A DNA stretch of 64,000 bases from a virus, in the IMG/VR virus record IMGVR_UViG_3300037297_000231, positions 1 to 64,000 of that record. One strand, given 5' to 3'. Made by a program: the position numbers and the translations under genes. This document shows, piece after piece, positions 43,134-51,411 of this stretch. The notes under the pieces were generated by a model, which saw only the letters and a list, made by a program, of their open reading frames with translations, ran no database searches and was not told the origin of the DNA. Positions within the stretch are counted from its first letter, which is position 1, and the number at the start of each line of letters is the position of its first letter.

Positions 43134-43172
43134 GTTAGTCCCTTGCACTCTTGAAAGAGAGTGCTTGGGAAT
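43134..43172 (+). other. long hairpin upstream of a TTG-start gene
   Basis: TCCC...GCACTCT (43139-43152) pairs with AGAGTGC...GGGA (43158-43170), about eleven pairs with a TT/TT internal loop. It ends just before AAGGAGAA. No T-run, so likely an mRNA stability or translational element rather than a terminator. Confidence 0.5.
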
Positions 43173-43185
43173 AAGGAGAACATTT

Positions 43186-43362
43186 TTGTTTTTGCAGACT
43201 TTTAAAACTATTTGTTGGTATATTGAGCATGCCTTTGAAGGACATAATAAACATGATATTTTAACAATAATCGATAGACTTATTGATTATTTGAAAAATA
43301 AAAAAAAAGAAATAAGGAGAGATAAAAAATGGACGAGCAAAAAAACATTGTTAAAGAAATGA
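43186..43362 (+). CDS. small protein, 58 aa (TTG start)
   Basis: TTG chosen because AAGGAG (43173-43178) sits seven bases upstream; the longer frame would translate the hairpin. Basic C-terminus. Overlaps the next gene. Not recognised. Confidence 0.55.
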   Translation: MFLQTFKTICWYIEHAFEGHNKHDILTIIDRLIDYLKNKKKEIRRDKKWTSKKTLLKK

Positions 43363-44195
43363 ATTTGCCACCCATACCAAAGAATCTTTGGGATATGTAT
43401 AAAGAAAGATTAGATCTGTATAATAAGCAACGGCAAGAAATTCAAACTTTTATCAAAGACAATTTAAAAAAGGACTATGACTTTGGTAAAAGTTATGCAG
43501 ATTCGAAAAGGGATACTCTTTTAAAACCAGGTGCGGAAAAAATTGCCAGCTTAATTGAATGCCGTATTAAACTCTATCCGGATTATGATTCATGGAATAT
43601 GTTAGGCAAAAAGCCTTCAGTTTGTTATGTTGGCTATTTAATTAATCAGGAATTATTGAAGATGATACTTCAATATTTAATGAAAGTTGGCATGCAATAT
43701 GAGCAACAGGTGGTAAAATTATTTGCATGGGGAGAAGGTCGAGGTGCTTATGAATTTGACGAAAAAACTTATAGCACAACTAATAAACCACTTAAAGGAA
43801 GTGCAAATCGTGCGGTAAAAATGGCAGAGAAAAGATGTAAAATCGATTTGATTATTGGAACATTAGGACTTGACTTTTCAAATGATGGTGAAGAATATGG
43901 TAAAGATGGGCAACTAAGGGGAGATCAAAAATATGAAGATGATAAAAAGTCTAATATGGAAGATATAACCAAATTGCCTGAAGCAAATAAAGCTATCTAT
44001 CAACAAATTATGATGGTCCTTAATAATAGGCATAATAAGGTCAGTTTATTTGAAGAAAAAGAAAAAGTTGATTATGTTAAAAATGCTAATATCATTAAAA
44101 ATGATTTACCTAAATTACAAGACTTTCATGAAACTTTACATAGCCTGGCTATGCAGAGAATAAAAAAATTAGAAGATGGAGGACAAAATGAATAA
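43329..44195 (+). CDS. single-strand annealing-type recombination protein (putative)
   Basis: 288 aa. LLKPGAEKIASLIECR near residue 55 and NRAVKMAEKRCKIDLIIGTLGL near 155 match a phage family that pairs with RecB/Cas4-like nucleases. Two genes downstream lies such a nuclease. Inferred to anneal or coat single strands in phage recombination; it is not a standard RecT or Erf by sequence. Confidence 0.6.
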   Translation: MDEQKNIVKEMNLPPIPKNLWDMYKERLDLYNKQRQEIQTFIKDNLKKDYDFGKSYADSKRDTLLKPGAEKIASLIECRIKLYPDYDSWNMLGKKPSVCYVGYLINQELLKMILQYLMKVGMQYEQQVVKLFAWGEGRGAYEFDEKTYSTTNKPLKGSANRAVKMAEKRCKIDLIIGTLGLDFSNDGEEYGKDGQLRGDQKYEDDKKSNMEDITKLPEANKAIYQQIMMVLNNRHNKVSLFEEKEKVDYVKNANIIKNDLPKLQDFHETLHSLAMQRIKKLEDGGQNE

Positions 44196-44625
44196 CATTA
44201 GATTTGATGATTTATTTAAAGAAATTAAAGAGGCTAAAGGAAAATTAGATTGTTTGGAATCTATTGTAGAAAAAATAGAAAATTATACTACTGAGAATGA
44301 ATTAAAATTCTCAGTGTATTTTTTGAGTAAAAGACAACTAGAAATTTGTAGTCATAATCCAAAAAATTTGACAAAAATAAGAAAAATGCTGCGAGAAATC
44401 TTTGGAGAATGGAAAGATCACATTACTTATATTGGATCATATTTTGAAGGTGCTATAATTAAATATAGATCTAAAAGTATTGATATAAGGGATTTAATTG
44501 TTATCAGTGTTGTTTATTCTAAGATAGAAGATCTCCCTAAAAGCATTACAAAAGATGGTCAATGTGGTTTCCAGGAGGAAACATTTACAATTAAAAATTT
44601 TGTTTGTAAGGAGATAAAAAAATGA
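44188..44625 (+). CDS. hypothetical protein, 145 aa
   Basis: ATG behind ATGGAGGACAAA, overlapping the annealing-protein stop; ends four bases into the nuclease gene. Mixed alpha/beta. Between two recombination genes; not recognised. Confidence 0.6.
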   Translation: MNNIRFDDLFKEIKEAKGKLDCLESIVEKIENYTTENELKFSVYFLSKRQLEICSHNPKNLTKIRKMLREIFGEWKDHITYIGSYFEGAIIKYRSKSIDIRDLIVISVVYSKIEDLPKSITKDGQCGFQEETFTIKNFVCKEIKK

Positions 44626-45587
44626 TAAAATGGTTTTTGCATCCGAAAACAAAAGAAAAATTATTAGTTAAAGATTGTCTTGATAAAGGCTTACTTTCTG
44701 ATTTTTTTCCATTAGCTTATCTGCATATATGCGCTGAAGAAAGGGAATGGAAAGGAAAGGCGTCTACCACACAGTTATTAGATGGCTCAAGAATGAGTTA
44801 TTTAAAATTATTGACTCCTTATGCAATCGATCCAAATGATTCAGCTTTTAGAGTTCTTGGTACTAAGAGTCATGCAAAATTAGAAAAATTAACTCCCAAG
44901 AAATCATTTACAGAATTGAGTATTCCTGAAACCGATATATCAGGTATTGCAGATCTGTTGGAACAACAATCTAACGGCGAATGGTGGTTGACAGATTATA
45001 AAACATCGGGGGCATATGTGGTAAGAAAGGCTTTGGGACTTGTTAAAAAGAAAAGACCGGCTTTTGATGAAAACGGCAATCCGATTTTATATGTTAAAGG
45101 CGGTAAATGGGGAAAAGTCGGTGATCAAAAGTTAGAAGACTACTGGGAAGTAGACGAGAATCAGAAAGACATTAAGAATTATAAATTACAACTTAATAAA
45201 TATCGAAAAGAGATAGAGGAATATTTCGGTATAATTATTTCAGGACTAAAGATATTCTTTATCGTTAGGGACGGTGGCATCAAAGCTTCTCTTGATAACG
45301 GCATTAGCCAAAAGACTTATTTTATTGACATCTCTTTTATGGATAACGAGGAAGTTGACAAATATTTTAATACGAAAAACGACTTATTATTAAAAGCATT
45401 AGATAATTATAATAATGCTGAAGAGGAAATTAACCCTGAGCTTGAATATAAAGAAAAAGCTTTATTTAAATTCATGCCGGATCCATGCAACGCTGAAGAA
45501 TCATGGCAAGGCAGACGATGTAATGGTTATTGTCCAGTATCAGAAGTTTGTCAGAAAACCGGGTGTCCATATTTGAAGGGGGATTAA
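44622..45587 (+). CDS. PD-(D/E)XK exonuclease (Cas4/RecB-like)
   Basis: 321 aa. GIADLLEQ (108-115) and WWLTDYKTSG (121-130) supply the D...DxK catalytic set of PD-(D/E)XK nucleases. Four cysteines near the C-terminus (C-N-A-E, C-N-G-Y-C-P, V-C-Q-K-T-G-C-P, about 288-318) resemble the iron-sulfur clamp of Cas4/AddB-type enzymes. It would resect DNA ends for the annealing protein. Confidence 0.82.
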   Translation: MIKWFLHPKTKEKLLVKDCLDKGLLSDFFPLAYLHICAEEREWKGKASTTQLLDGSRMSYLKLLTPYAIDPNDSAFRVLGTKSHAKLEKLTPKKSFTELSIPETDISGIADLLEQQSNGEWWLTDYKTSGAYVVRKALGLVKKKRPAFDENGNPILYVKGGKWGKVGDQKLEDYWEVDENQKDIKNYKLQLNKYRKEIEEYFGIIISGLKIFFIVRDGGIKASLDNGISQKTYFIDISFMDNEEVDKYFNTKNDLLLKALDNYNNAEEEINPELEYKEKALFKFMPDPCNAEESWQGRRCNGYCPVSEVCQKTGCPYLKGD

Positions 45588-45589
45588 TT

Positions 45590-46264
45590 ATGAACATAAA
45601 CGAAGCCTTAAATTGTGATGTTATTGCCGAAACTGAAAAGATTTTTAATAAATCATGGAAAGATTTTAACGAATTAGAACAAGCTGTTTGTATTTTAAAT
45701 GCAAGTAGATTAAGTAATGAGAAAAAAGAAATTTTAAAAAATGCAGCAGATACTTATCATTCTATGAAATGGAAAGATTTTAAGGAATTGTTATTTTCAA
45801 ATGGTTTTGTAAGAGCTTATTCGTATAAATTTAATAGTGAAGACAGAAAAGAAGAGGCTATTATCTTATATAAAAAAGAAAAAGGATTAATTGTTTTTGC
45901 GACTTCTTTTTGGAATATGGATGTTGTTAATGATGGTCATCTATATGGAGAGATAAAGGAAAAATATAAAAAAGTTCATGGAAATTTGTTTAGGCATATA
46001 TCAACCGGTGGATGTATAGATTCAGAAAAAAGGATTTACTCAACTCAACAAGATGTAAGAGAGGGCTTGTTTTATAAATTAGCGATGTTAGAATGTTATG
46101 GAGATTTCTTGCCCTATTGGATTGAGAAAAATAAATTTTTATGGTTTTTAGATTACACAGAAACAGAAGACGATAAATACGATTATAAAAAAATAACAAA
46201 AAGAAAAATTGATAAATGTCCTCAAGAATTTAAAGATATAATTTATAAAAATAAGGGGGATTAA
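45590..46264 (+). CDS. hypothetical protein, 224 aa
   Basis: ATG behind AAGGGGGATTAATT; the longer frame lies inside the nuclease. Acidic, alpha/beta. Not recognised. Confidence 0.62.
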   Translation: MNINEALNCDVIAETEKIFNKSWKDFNELEQAVCILNASRLSNEKKEILKNAADTYHSMKWKDFKELLFSNGFVRAYSYKFNSEDRKEEAIILYKKEKGLIVFATSFWNMDVVNDGHLYGEIKEKYKKVHGNLFRHISTGGCIDSEKRIYSTQQDVREGLFYKLAMLECYGDFLPYWIEKNKFLWFLDYTETEDDKYDYKKITKRKIDKCPQEFKDIIYKNKGD

Positions 46265-46287
46265 ATTATATTCAAAGGAGTAATATC

Positions 46288-46488
46288 ATGATAGACTTAA
46301 AAACATTAACTGATAATGATGTGGGTAAATTTGTTTTATATAAAACTCCTTTCAAAAGGGAAAGGGGAAGAATTAAATCATGGAATGATAAATGGGTATT
46401 TGTCGTCTATAAATGCGGAGGTGAATGGCATAATTATAAAAGCTATACCGCAGCTGCAACAGACCCTAAAGATCTATCTTTTTTATAG
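46288..46488 (+). CDS. small SH3-like protein, 66 aa
   Basis: AAAGGAGTAATATC site. GRIKSWNDKWVFVVYKCGGEWHNY suggests a small beta barrel like those in many phage early genes. Function unknown. Confidence 0.6.
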   Translation: MIDLKTLTDNDVGKFVLYKTPFKRERGRIKSWNDKWVFVVYKCGGEWHNYKSYTAAATDPKDLSFL

Positions 46489-46498
46489 GAGGCATGTT

Positions 46499-46618
46499 AT
46501 GAAAGATAAAAATAAAATATTATTGTTTATTTTTTTATCATCAGTAATATATTATATTTTTGGTGTCGTCACTGGTTTTATTTGTGCCTGGATAATTTTG
46601 GGGGCATTATGGCATTAA
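46499..46618 (+). CDS. 39-aa membrane peptide
   Basis: TAGGAGGCATGTT site. Nearly all hydrophobic after MKDKNK (ILLFIFLSSVIYYIFGVV...). Overlaps the next ATG by ten bases. Unknown; single-span or hairpin membrane peptide. Confidence 0.58.
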   Translation: MKDKNKILLFIFLSSVIYYIFGVVTGFICAWIILGALWH

Positions 46619-47574
46619 TTAAATTTGTTGCAAATTGGTCGAAGGACTGGCAATCCAATATACCAAAAGGATATTTACTATTAAAACCAAAAGAAAGCTA
46701 CTATAAAAAGATGGCTATTGTATTAAATAAATTAGACCAGATACAGAATAAAAAAGAAGAATTAAAAGATATCGATGTTTCAATAGAAATACATTATAAA
46801 AAACGAACACTTGATCAAAATAATCTTATGTGGGCATTATACGAGATAGAATCAAATGAGCTAAATGCTGGTATGAAAGGGAGTAAGGAGCATATGTTTA
46901 CCAGTCAGGAACTTTACGAAAATGATCTAGAAAGTGAAGCACCTAGGTTTGAAATGAGAATTAAAAGTGAGCTTCTTAATATGTTTAAGTCGGAATATAG
47001 AGTAATAGATGTCAAGGATTATAAAGAAGGCGAAAAAATAATTACGTGTATTTTAACTACCAGTAAGTTTAATACAAAACAAATGGCAGAATGGGTTGAT
47101 ATGATATTTAACCGGATGTCAGTCAATGGTGTTACAGTTACAAATCCAGGTGAAATACATGATTATTGGCTAAAGTGGAAACAATCATTAAATGATAATA
47201 AGATTATATTACATGATGATGTTCTTACAGGGGCAGAATATAAATCATTAAATCCTATTTGTGAAGCTACTGGCGATTTTATAGGTGATGGATCTGGACA
47301 ACTGTGTCATATTAAGGCACGTGGCATGGGTGGCAATCCTGAAGAAGAAAAAGACTATGCATCTAATTGGTTGCACTTGACTAATGAAGCTCATATTGAA
47401 ACACAACACCAAAAGGGTTGGCAGCATTTTTTAAAGATTTATCCACATTTACGCTATAAAGTTGAAACAGCTTTAAGACGTGAATATCCAGAGATTAAAG
47501 ATGATAACAAGACTATTGATACAATAAAAAACATGTTTGAAGGTGAAGAAGTTAAGGAGGAAGTTAATGGATAA
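46609..47574 (+). CDS. NinB-like recombination protein fused to HNH nuclease
   Basis: 321 aa from the ATG after TTTTGGGGGCATT. The N-terminal half has KKRTLDQNNLMWALYEIES, the NinB-like pattern. The C-terminal third (LNPICEATGDFIG...CHIKARGMGGN...NWLHLTNEAHIETQHQKGWQHF) is a putative HNHc nuclease of the kind found fused in low-GC phages. It would process recombination intermediates. Confidence 0.78.
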   Translation: MALIKFVANWSKDWQSNIPKGYLLLKPKESYYKKMAIVLNKLDQIQNKKEELKDIDVSIEIHYKKRTLDQNNLMWALYEIESNELNAGMKGSKEHMFTSQELYENDLESEAPRFEMRIKSELLNMFKSEYRVIDVKDYKEGEKIITCILTTSKFNTKQMAEWVDMIFNRMSVNGVTVTNPGEIHDYWLKWKQSLNDNKIILHDDVLTGAEYKSLNPICEATGDFIGDGSGQLCHIKARGMGGNPEEEKDYASNWLHLTNEAHIETQHQKGWQHFLKIYPHLRYKVETALRREYPEIKDDNKTIDTIKNMFEGEEVKEEVNG

Positions 47575-47764
47575 TAATATAAATCAACCTAGAGGTATTT
47601 TATTACGAAAAAAACCTTATGTCATTTCTCAGGACGGCATAAGGGGAAAGAAAGTTCACATAAATGAAATGTCGGGTTTCGAAATTGGAGATAAAGTTTT
47701 CCAGATCAGGCGTGATGATGGGATTCTAATGTTGGTCCCTGAAGATATTTATAACGAATCATAA
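47567..47764 (+). CDS. small protein, 65 aa
   Basis: ATG behind AAGGAGGAAGTTA, overlapping the NinB-HNH stop. Beta-rich. Not recognised. Confidence 0.58.
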   Translation: MDNNINQPRGILLRKKPYVISQDGIRGKKVHINEMSGFEIGDKVFQIRRDDGILMLVPEDIYNES

Positions 47765-47775
47765 GGAGGTATTTT

Positions 47776-48390
47776 ATGCCAACAGCATATACAAATTTTA
47801 TTAAAGATAAGAATTGTACTTTTCAGAAATTTGCTCTATTATGTGCTAGAAATTTTGGTGCAACTATTTCAATGAGGGATGAAAGTCTTTCGTCCCCAAT
47901 TCCAGATAAATTTGAACCATCTTCATATCACAAAGATAGAATTAAGGAGATAGAAAAATCAATAAAAAATTTAAAGAATACATCTAATAGAGAACTTCAA
48001 AAAGAAATAGATCAAGAATATGAAAATGCTACTAAATATAATAAAAAAATTATAGAAAAATGTTTAAAATTAAAAAAAAGATATGAAAATATGTTAAAGC
48101 AAGTTGAAAAATGGAATCCGCCATCCAAAAACCATCAGGGATTAAAAGATTTTATGATTCAACAAATAACTAGCTCTATCGAATTTGATTGTGATATATC
48201 TTATTATGAAAATAACATCCCAATAAAACTACCATTAGATTTATATAAGAATAAAAAATTCAAAGAACTTGAGAAAGATTATAAATATCATATGTTAAAA
48301 TGGGAAGAAGAAATTAAGCGTGTTAATGATAGAAATTATTGGATTTTTCAATTAAAAGAGAGTTTAGGTATAAAAAATTTAAAAAAATAG
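47776..48390 (+). CDS. coiled-coil protein, 204 aa
   Basis: AAGGAGGTATTTT site. Central coiled coil (about 55-115) and a helical C-terminus. Last protein gene before the tRNA cluster promoter. Not recognised. Confidence 0.6.
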   Translation: MPTAYTNFIKDKNCTFQKFALLCARNFGATISMRDESLSSPIPDKFEPSSYHKDRIKEIEKSIKNLKNTSNRELQKEIDQEYENATKYNKKIIEKCLKLKKRYENMLKQVEKWNPPSKNHQGLKDFMIQQITSSIEFDCDISYYENNIPIKLPLDLYKNKKFKELEKDYKYHMLKWEEEIKRVNDRNYWIFQLKESLGIKNLKK

Positions 48391-48420
48391 TTGACAAATA
48401 TTCAACGGTTTTAGTATGAT
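48391..48420 (+). promoter_or_regulatory. promoter of the tRNA / pseudoknot cluster
   Basis: TTGACA (48391-48396), 18-bp spacer, TATGAT (48415-48420). The first tRNA begins seven bases downstream. Confidence 0.7.
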
Positions 48421-48426
48421 GTCATT

Positions 48427-48499
48427 TGTAGGTGAGTGAAACGGTTTACACGCTAGTCTCATAAGCTAGAAATATTGGGTTCGACTCCCATACCCGCAA
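48427..48499 (+). tRNA. tRNA with CAT anticodon (Met or Ile2)
   Basis: 73 nt. Acceptor TGTAGGT/ACCCGCA with one A-C mismatch, D stem GTG/CAC with GG in the loop, anticodon stem CTAGT/GCTAG with loop CTCATAA, T loop TTCGACT. Position 8 is G, not the usual T, and the first T-stem pair is T-T. Could be elongator Met, initiator or lysidine-dependent Ile. Confidence 0.78.
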
Positions 48500-48504
48500 A
48501 TAAA

Positions 48505-48585
48505 GATCGGCAGGATAAGGCTTTTATTAATTTGTGTGTAAGTTTTCTGCCGATCACTTATACCTTTTTGATAAAAGCCTTTTTT
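48505..48585 (+). ncRNA. pseudoknot-layout terminator RNA, copy 2 (inside tRNA cluster)
   Basis: Stem 1: GATCGGCAG (48505-48513)/CTGCCGATC (48547-48555), nine perfect pairs. Stem 2: AAGGCTTTTATTAA (48517-48530)/TTGATAAAAGCCTT (48568-48581), one wobble. Inner helix: GTGTAAGT (48536-48543)/ACTTATAC (48556-48563). T-run 48580-48585. It lies between tRNA(CAT) and the next tRNA, which starts three bases after the T-run. Confidence 0.78.
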
Positions 48586-48587
48586 AT

Positions 48588-48660
48588 GCTCGAGTAATCC
48601 AACGGCAGAGATAGTGGACTTAAAATCCATCAAGTGTGAGTTCGAATCTCACCTCGAGTA
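48588..48660 (+). tRNA. tRNA with TAA anticodon (Leu codon UUA) but short variable loop
   Basis: 73 nt. Acceptor GCTCGAG/CTCGAGT, D stem ATC/GAT, anticodon stem GTGGA/TCCAT with loop CTTAAAA, variable loop only CAAGT, perfect T arm GTGAG-TTCGAAT-CTCAC, discriminator A. By anticodon it is Leu, yet bacterial tRNA-Leu has a long variable arm and this does not. Confidence 0.78.
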
Positions 48661-48662
48661 AT

Positions 48663-48736
48663 GGCTCTCTGGGCTAACTGGCAAAGCCGTGAGTTTTAGA
48701 AATTCATGAATCTCAGTTCGAATCTGAGGGGGGCTA
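48663..48736 (+). tRNA. tRNA with TAG anticodon (Leu codon CUA) but short variable loop
   Basis: 74 nt. Acceptor GGCTCTC/GGGGGCT (wobbles at three positions), D stem GGCT/AGCC, anticodon stem TGAGT/ATTCA with loop TTTAGAA, variable loop TGAAT, T arm CTCAG-TTCGAAT-CTGAG, discriminator A. Same mismatch of Leu anticodon and class I body as its neighbour. Confidence 0.78.
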
Positions 48737-48753
48737 ATTTATTTTAAGGAGAA

Positions 48754-49185
48754 ATGATGCAGATATTTTGTCCAAATAAAAATACTATATATATTGCGGA
48801 TATACTTGATAAAAAAAGGAGGAATAAACAAATATTAGAAATATGTCAATTATTATCAACTATATTAAATATAGATATAGGCTGGAAAATACCTAAATAC
48901 ATTAAAAACCATCCTACAACTAAATTATATAATAGTAGCGAAGGTATTATGTATTTAGTTGATTTTTTATTTTATTTATTATATGCATATAAAAAAAATA
49001 ATAAAAAATATAGAAGTCATAAATGTGAAAAAATATTTATAAAATATTTTAATAAATATCATGTATTATTCATATCTTTTGAAAATGATTGGAGACCTAA
49101 ACATTTAAATAATAATTTTTATAAAAAACATCAACAACTATTACTAGAAAAAGATTACGAATATTACAGTAAATATTTTTGTTGA
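48754..49185 (+). CDS. basic hypothetical protein, 143 aa
   Basis: AAGGAGAA before two adjacent ATGs (48754, 48757). Lys/Tyr/Asn rich, helical. Its last codons overlap the -35 box of the next RNA promoter. Not recognised. Confidence 0.58.
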   Translation: MMQIFCPNKNTIYIADILDKKRRNKQILEICQLLSTILNIDIGWKIPKYIKNHPTTKLYNSSEGIMYLVDFLFYLLYAYKKNNKKYRSHKCEKIFIKYFNKYHVLFISFENDWRPKHLNNNFYKKHQQLLLEKDYEYYSKYFC

Positions 49186-49209
49186 CAAATTGAAAAAATA
49201 TTATAATAT
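49182..49209 (+). promoter_or_regulatory. promoter for pseudoknot RNA 3
   Basis: TTGACA (49182-49187), 16-bp spacer, TAATAT (49204-49209); TATAAT overlaps at 49202-49207. Stem 1 starts eight bases after the -10 box. Confidence 0.75.
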
Positions 49210-49217
49210 GTTTGGTA

Positions 49218-49299
49218 TCGGACAGAATGAAAAGCCTCTTATTAGGGGGTGTTAGGTCTCTGTCCGAGCCTTTCATCTCTCTAATAAGGGGCTTTTTTT
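49218..49299 (+). ncRNA. pseudoknot-layout terminator RNA, copy 3
   Basis: Stem 1: TCGGACAGA (49218-49226)/TCTGTCCGA (49259-49267), nine perfect pairs. Stem 2: AAAAGCCTCTTATTAG (49230-49245)/CTAATAAGGGGCTTTT (49281-49296), one wobble. Inner helix: GGGTG/CATCT and AGG/CCT around a TT/TT loop. Seven T (49293-49299), then the ribosome binding site of the replication gene. Own promoter. Confidence 0.78.
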
Positions 49300-49318
49300 A
49301 TTTTTAAGGAGTTAAAAA

Positions 49319-50188
49319 GTGGAAGTAAATAAACAAACTGAATTTCAGAAAACAAATAATGAAACATTCAAAATTGAGACTTATGAGCCAATTAAACAAG
49401 AAATAGATCAATTTGATTTTTTAGAGAATCAATTAGTTATATTAAGTAAGGAAACAATAGAAAAGTTTTTACAATATAGCAATGCTTCAGATTTGATAGG
49501 TCTTTATACTTTTTATTATTATACTGCAAAATGGCAAAAAACAAATCAACCTAAATGTACGGATACTTATTGTGTGAAAGGCTTAAAATGGAGTAAAACA
49601 AAATTTTATAAAGCAAAAAAAATTTTAAAAGATATAGGTCTTATACAAAATATTAAACGGATAAATAAAGAAAATAAAGTTGTTGGTTGGTATGTAAGAA
49701 TTAATTATATATGGTCAAAAAATAAAACAGATATTATCCAGAGTCCCAAAATCAAGACAGTGGAAAATCAAGACAGTGGAAAATTAGACACAAATGCTTT
49801 AAGTGTTAATACTATAAATGCTTTAAGTGTTAATAAAAAAACAATTAAAAATAATTATAATGATTATAAAATTATTTATAATAATGTTTTATTAAAAATT
49901 TATACACAAGAACAAATAAATAACTTGATATATAAATCAAATAAACAACTTAAACAGCTATCTTTATTGTTAAATAAATTTAAATCTATTGAAGAATGTA
50001 AATTATTTTTTTATATTGCATTTAAAAATAAATGGTTAAAAGATAATGGTTTTTTACCTGCTTTAATAAATGGGAGTTATGATAACATAAAAGCACAACA
50101 AATTTTAAATAAAAAAAATATCAATAGTTATGAAAAAGTTATTATCCCTGACGAAGTTAAAAAATCATTCCAGGAGTCATGGCTTTGA
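49319..50188 (+). CDS. replication initiator-like protein (winged helix)
   Basis: 289 aa, GTG start behind AAGGAGTTAAAAA. Residues about 50-130 (SNASDLIGLYTFYYYTAKWQ...LKWSKTKFYKAKKILKDIGLIQNI) resemble winged-helix DNA-binding domains of phage initiators and DnaD-like proteins. The next gene, overlapping by ten bases, is the helicase it would load. Confidence 0.7.
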   Translation: MEVNKQTEFQKTNNETFKIETYEPIKQEIDQFDFLENQLVILSKETIEKFLQYSNASDLIGLYTFYYYTAKWQKTNQPKCTDTYCVKGLKWSKTKFYKAKKILKDIGLIQNIKRINKENKVVGWYVRINYIWSKNKTDIIQSPKIKTVENQDSGKLDTNALSVNTINALSVNKKTIKNNYNDYKIIYNNVLLKIYTQEQINNLIYKSNKQLKQLSLLLNKFKSIEECKLFFYIAFKNKWLKDNGFLPALINGSYDNIKAQQILNKKNINSYEKVIIPDEVKKSFQESWL

Positions 50189-51411
50189 ATAGTGAATATT
50201 GTTTATTAGGTATAGTTTTAAACAATCAAGAATTATTTCCAAAGATAATAAAAAATATATTTCTTAATACCAAATGTAACGAACTTTATAATATTTTGAG
50301 TATGGAATGGAAACGGTCAAAAGGTTTTACAAAAGAGAACGTATTAGAATTAATTAAAAATAATACAAAGATTAATGAAGATGATTTTTATGAAATTTAT
50401 GACAGTGCTTTATATTATGATCAATTTGATCAATATTATAATTTTGTAATGTCTAATTGGGCAGTTATATATTCGGACAAAAAGATAAAAGAATTAAGAT
50501 TATCTAAATATACATCTATTGTGGATGTTAAGATAGAATTACAAAAAATTATACATGATCTTTCTATCGATGATGAAAAAGAGATTAAACATAGCCAAGA
50601 TACAGCGTTGAAAATAATAACAGATATTGGCCAAGGGAAACAGATAAAATTAATAAAAAGCCATATCAAATATATAGATAATTATGGAGGGCTAGAAAAT
50701 GGAGATTTAATTATAATTGCCGCTAGGCCTGCAATTGGTAAAAGTAGCAGAATATATAATATGATGATTAAGGATATTAATTTTAATATTTTTTCAGTAT
50801 TATTCACATTAGAAGCATCAAAAGAAAAGGTTTTACGATTGATGGGGTGTATTGCAAGTGGTGTTGATAGTACAAAATTAAGATTAAATAAATTGAATGA
50901 TCAAGAAAAAAAAACATATATTGAAGGATATAATAAAATATATGATAATCTCCCAATTATTGATGATAGTGTTACAATGTTAGAAAGCATTAAAATAAGA
51001 TCAAAAATAATGAAAGATAAATATGATATTAAAAAAATATATATAGATTATCTAGGTCTTATTGAAACTAATGAAGGCAGAAATAGGTATGAGAAAGTAT
51101 CATTTATAAGCCGGGAATTGAAAAAACTTGCAATGGATTTAGGAATTCCGATTATAGCGTTACATCAGCTTAACAGGGCTTCAGAATCAAGATCAGATAA
51201 TAGACCTCGCATGTCAGATTTAAGAGATAGTGGAAGTATAGAGCAAGACGCAGACGGAATTATTTTATTAAATCAAATTATTAATGATATGAATACTAAA
51301 GACGAAGTTGTTTTAGAACATATTATTGAGAAATTCAGAGAAGGGGCAACAGGGATCTCTAAAAGTATTTTTCAAAAAAATACACGGAGGATTAAAGATT
51401 GGACAGACTAA
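50179..51411 (+). CDS. dnaB: replicative DNA helicase (DnaB-like)
   Basis: 410 aa. RecA-like core: GGLENGDLIIIAARPAIGKSS (Walker A about 182-190), IYIDYLGLI (Walker B), ALHQLNRASE and LRDSGSIEQDADGIILL. The N-terminal domain is shorter than usual. Unwinds DNA at the fork; polymerase must come from the host. Confidence 0.92.
   Translation: MALNSEYCLLGIVLNNQELFPKIIKNIFLNTKCNELYNILSMEWKRSKGFTKENVLELIKNNTKINEDDFYEIYDSALYYDQFDQYYNFVMSNWAVIYSDKKIKELRLSKYTSIVDVKIELQKIIHDLSIDDEKEIKHSQDTALKIITDIGQGKQIKLIKSHIKYIDNYGGLENGDLIIIAARPAIGKSSRIYNMMIKDINFNIFSVLFTLEASKEKVLRLMGCIASGVDSTKLRLNKLNDQEKKTYIEGYNKIYDNLPIIDDSVTMLESIKIRSKIMKDKYDIKKIYIDYLGLIETNEGRNRYEKVSFISRELKKLAMDLGIPIIALHQLNRASESRSDNRPRMSDLRDSGSIEQDADGIILLNQIINDMNTKDEVVLEHIIEKFREGATGISKSIFQKNTRRIKDWTD

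Noticed and set aside
43132-43185. Upstream extension of the small gene at 43186
   Set aside because: The extended frame translates a strong hairpin and lacks a ribosome binding site; the TTG with AAGGAG seven bases upstream is better.
48588-48736. Suppressor tRNAs for stop codons
   Set aside because: Anticodons TAA and TAG read UUA and CUA. Stop suppressors would need TTA or CTA (or TCA).
48391-49299. Type III toxin-antitoxin RNA repeats
   Set aside because: Type III antitoxins are tandem pseudoknot repeats of about 35 nt beside a ToxN-like gene. Here copies are dispersed, longer, individually promoted and no ToxN-like protein is present.
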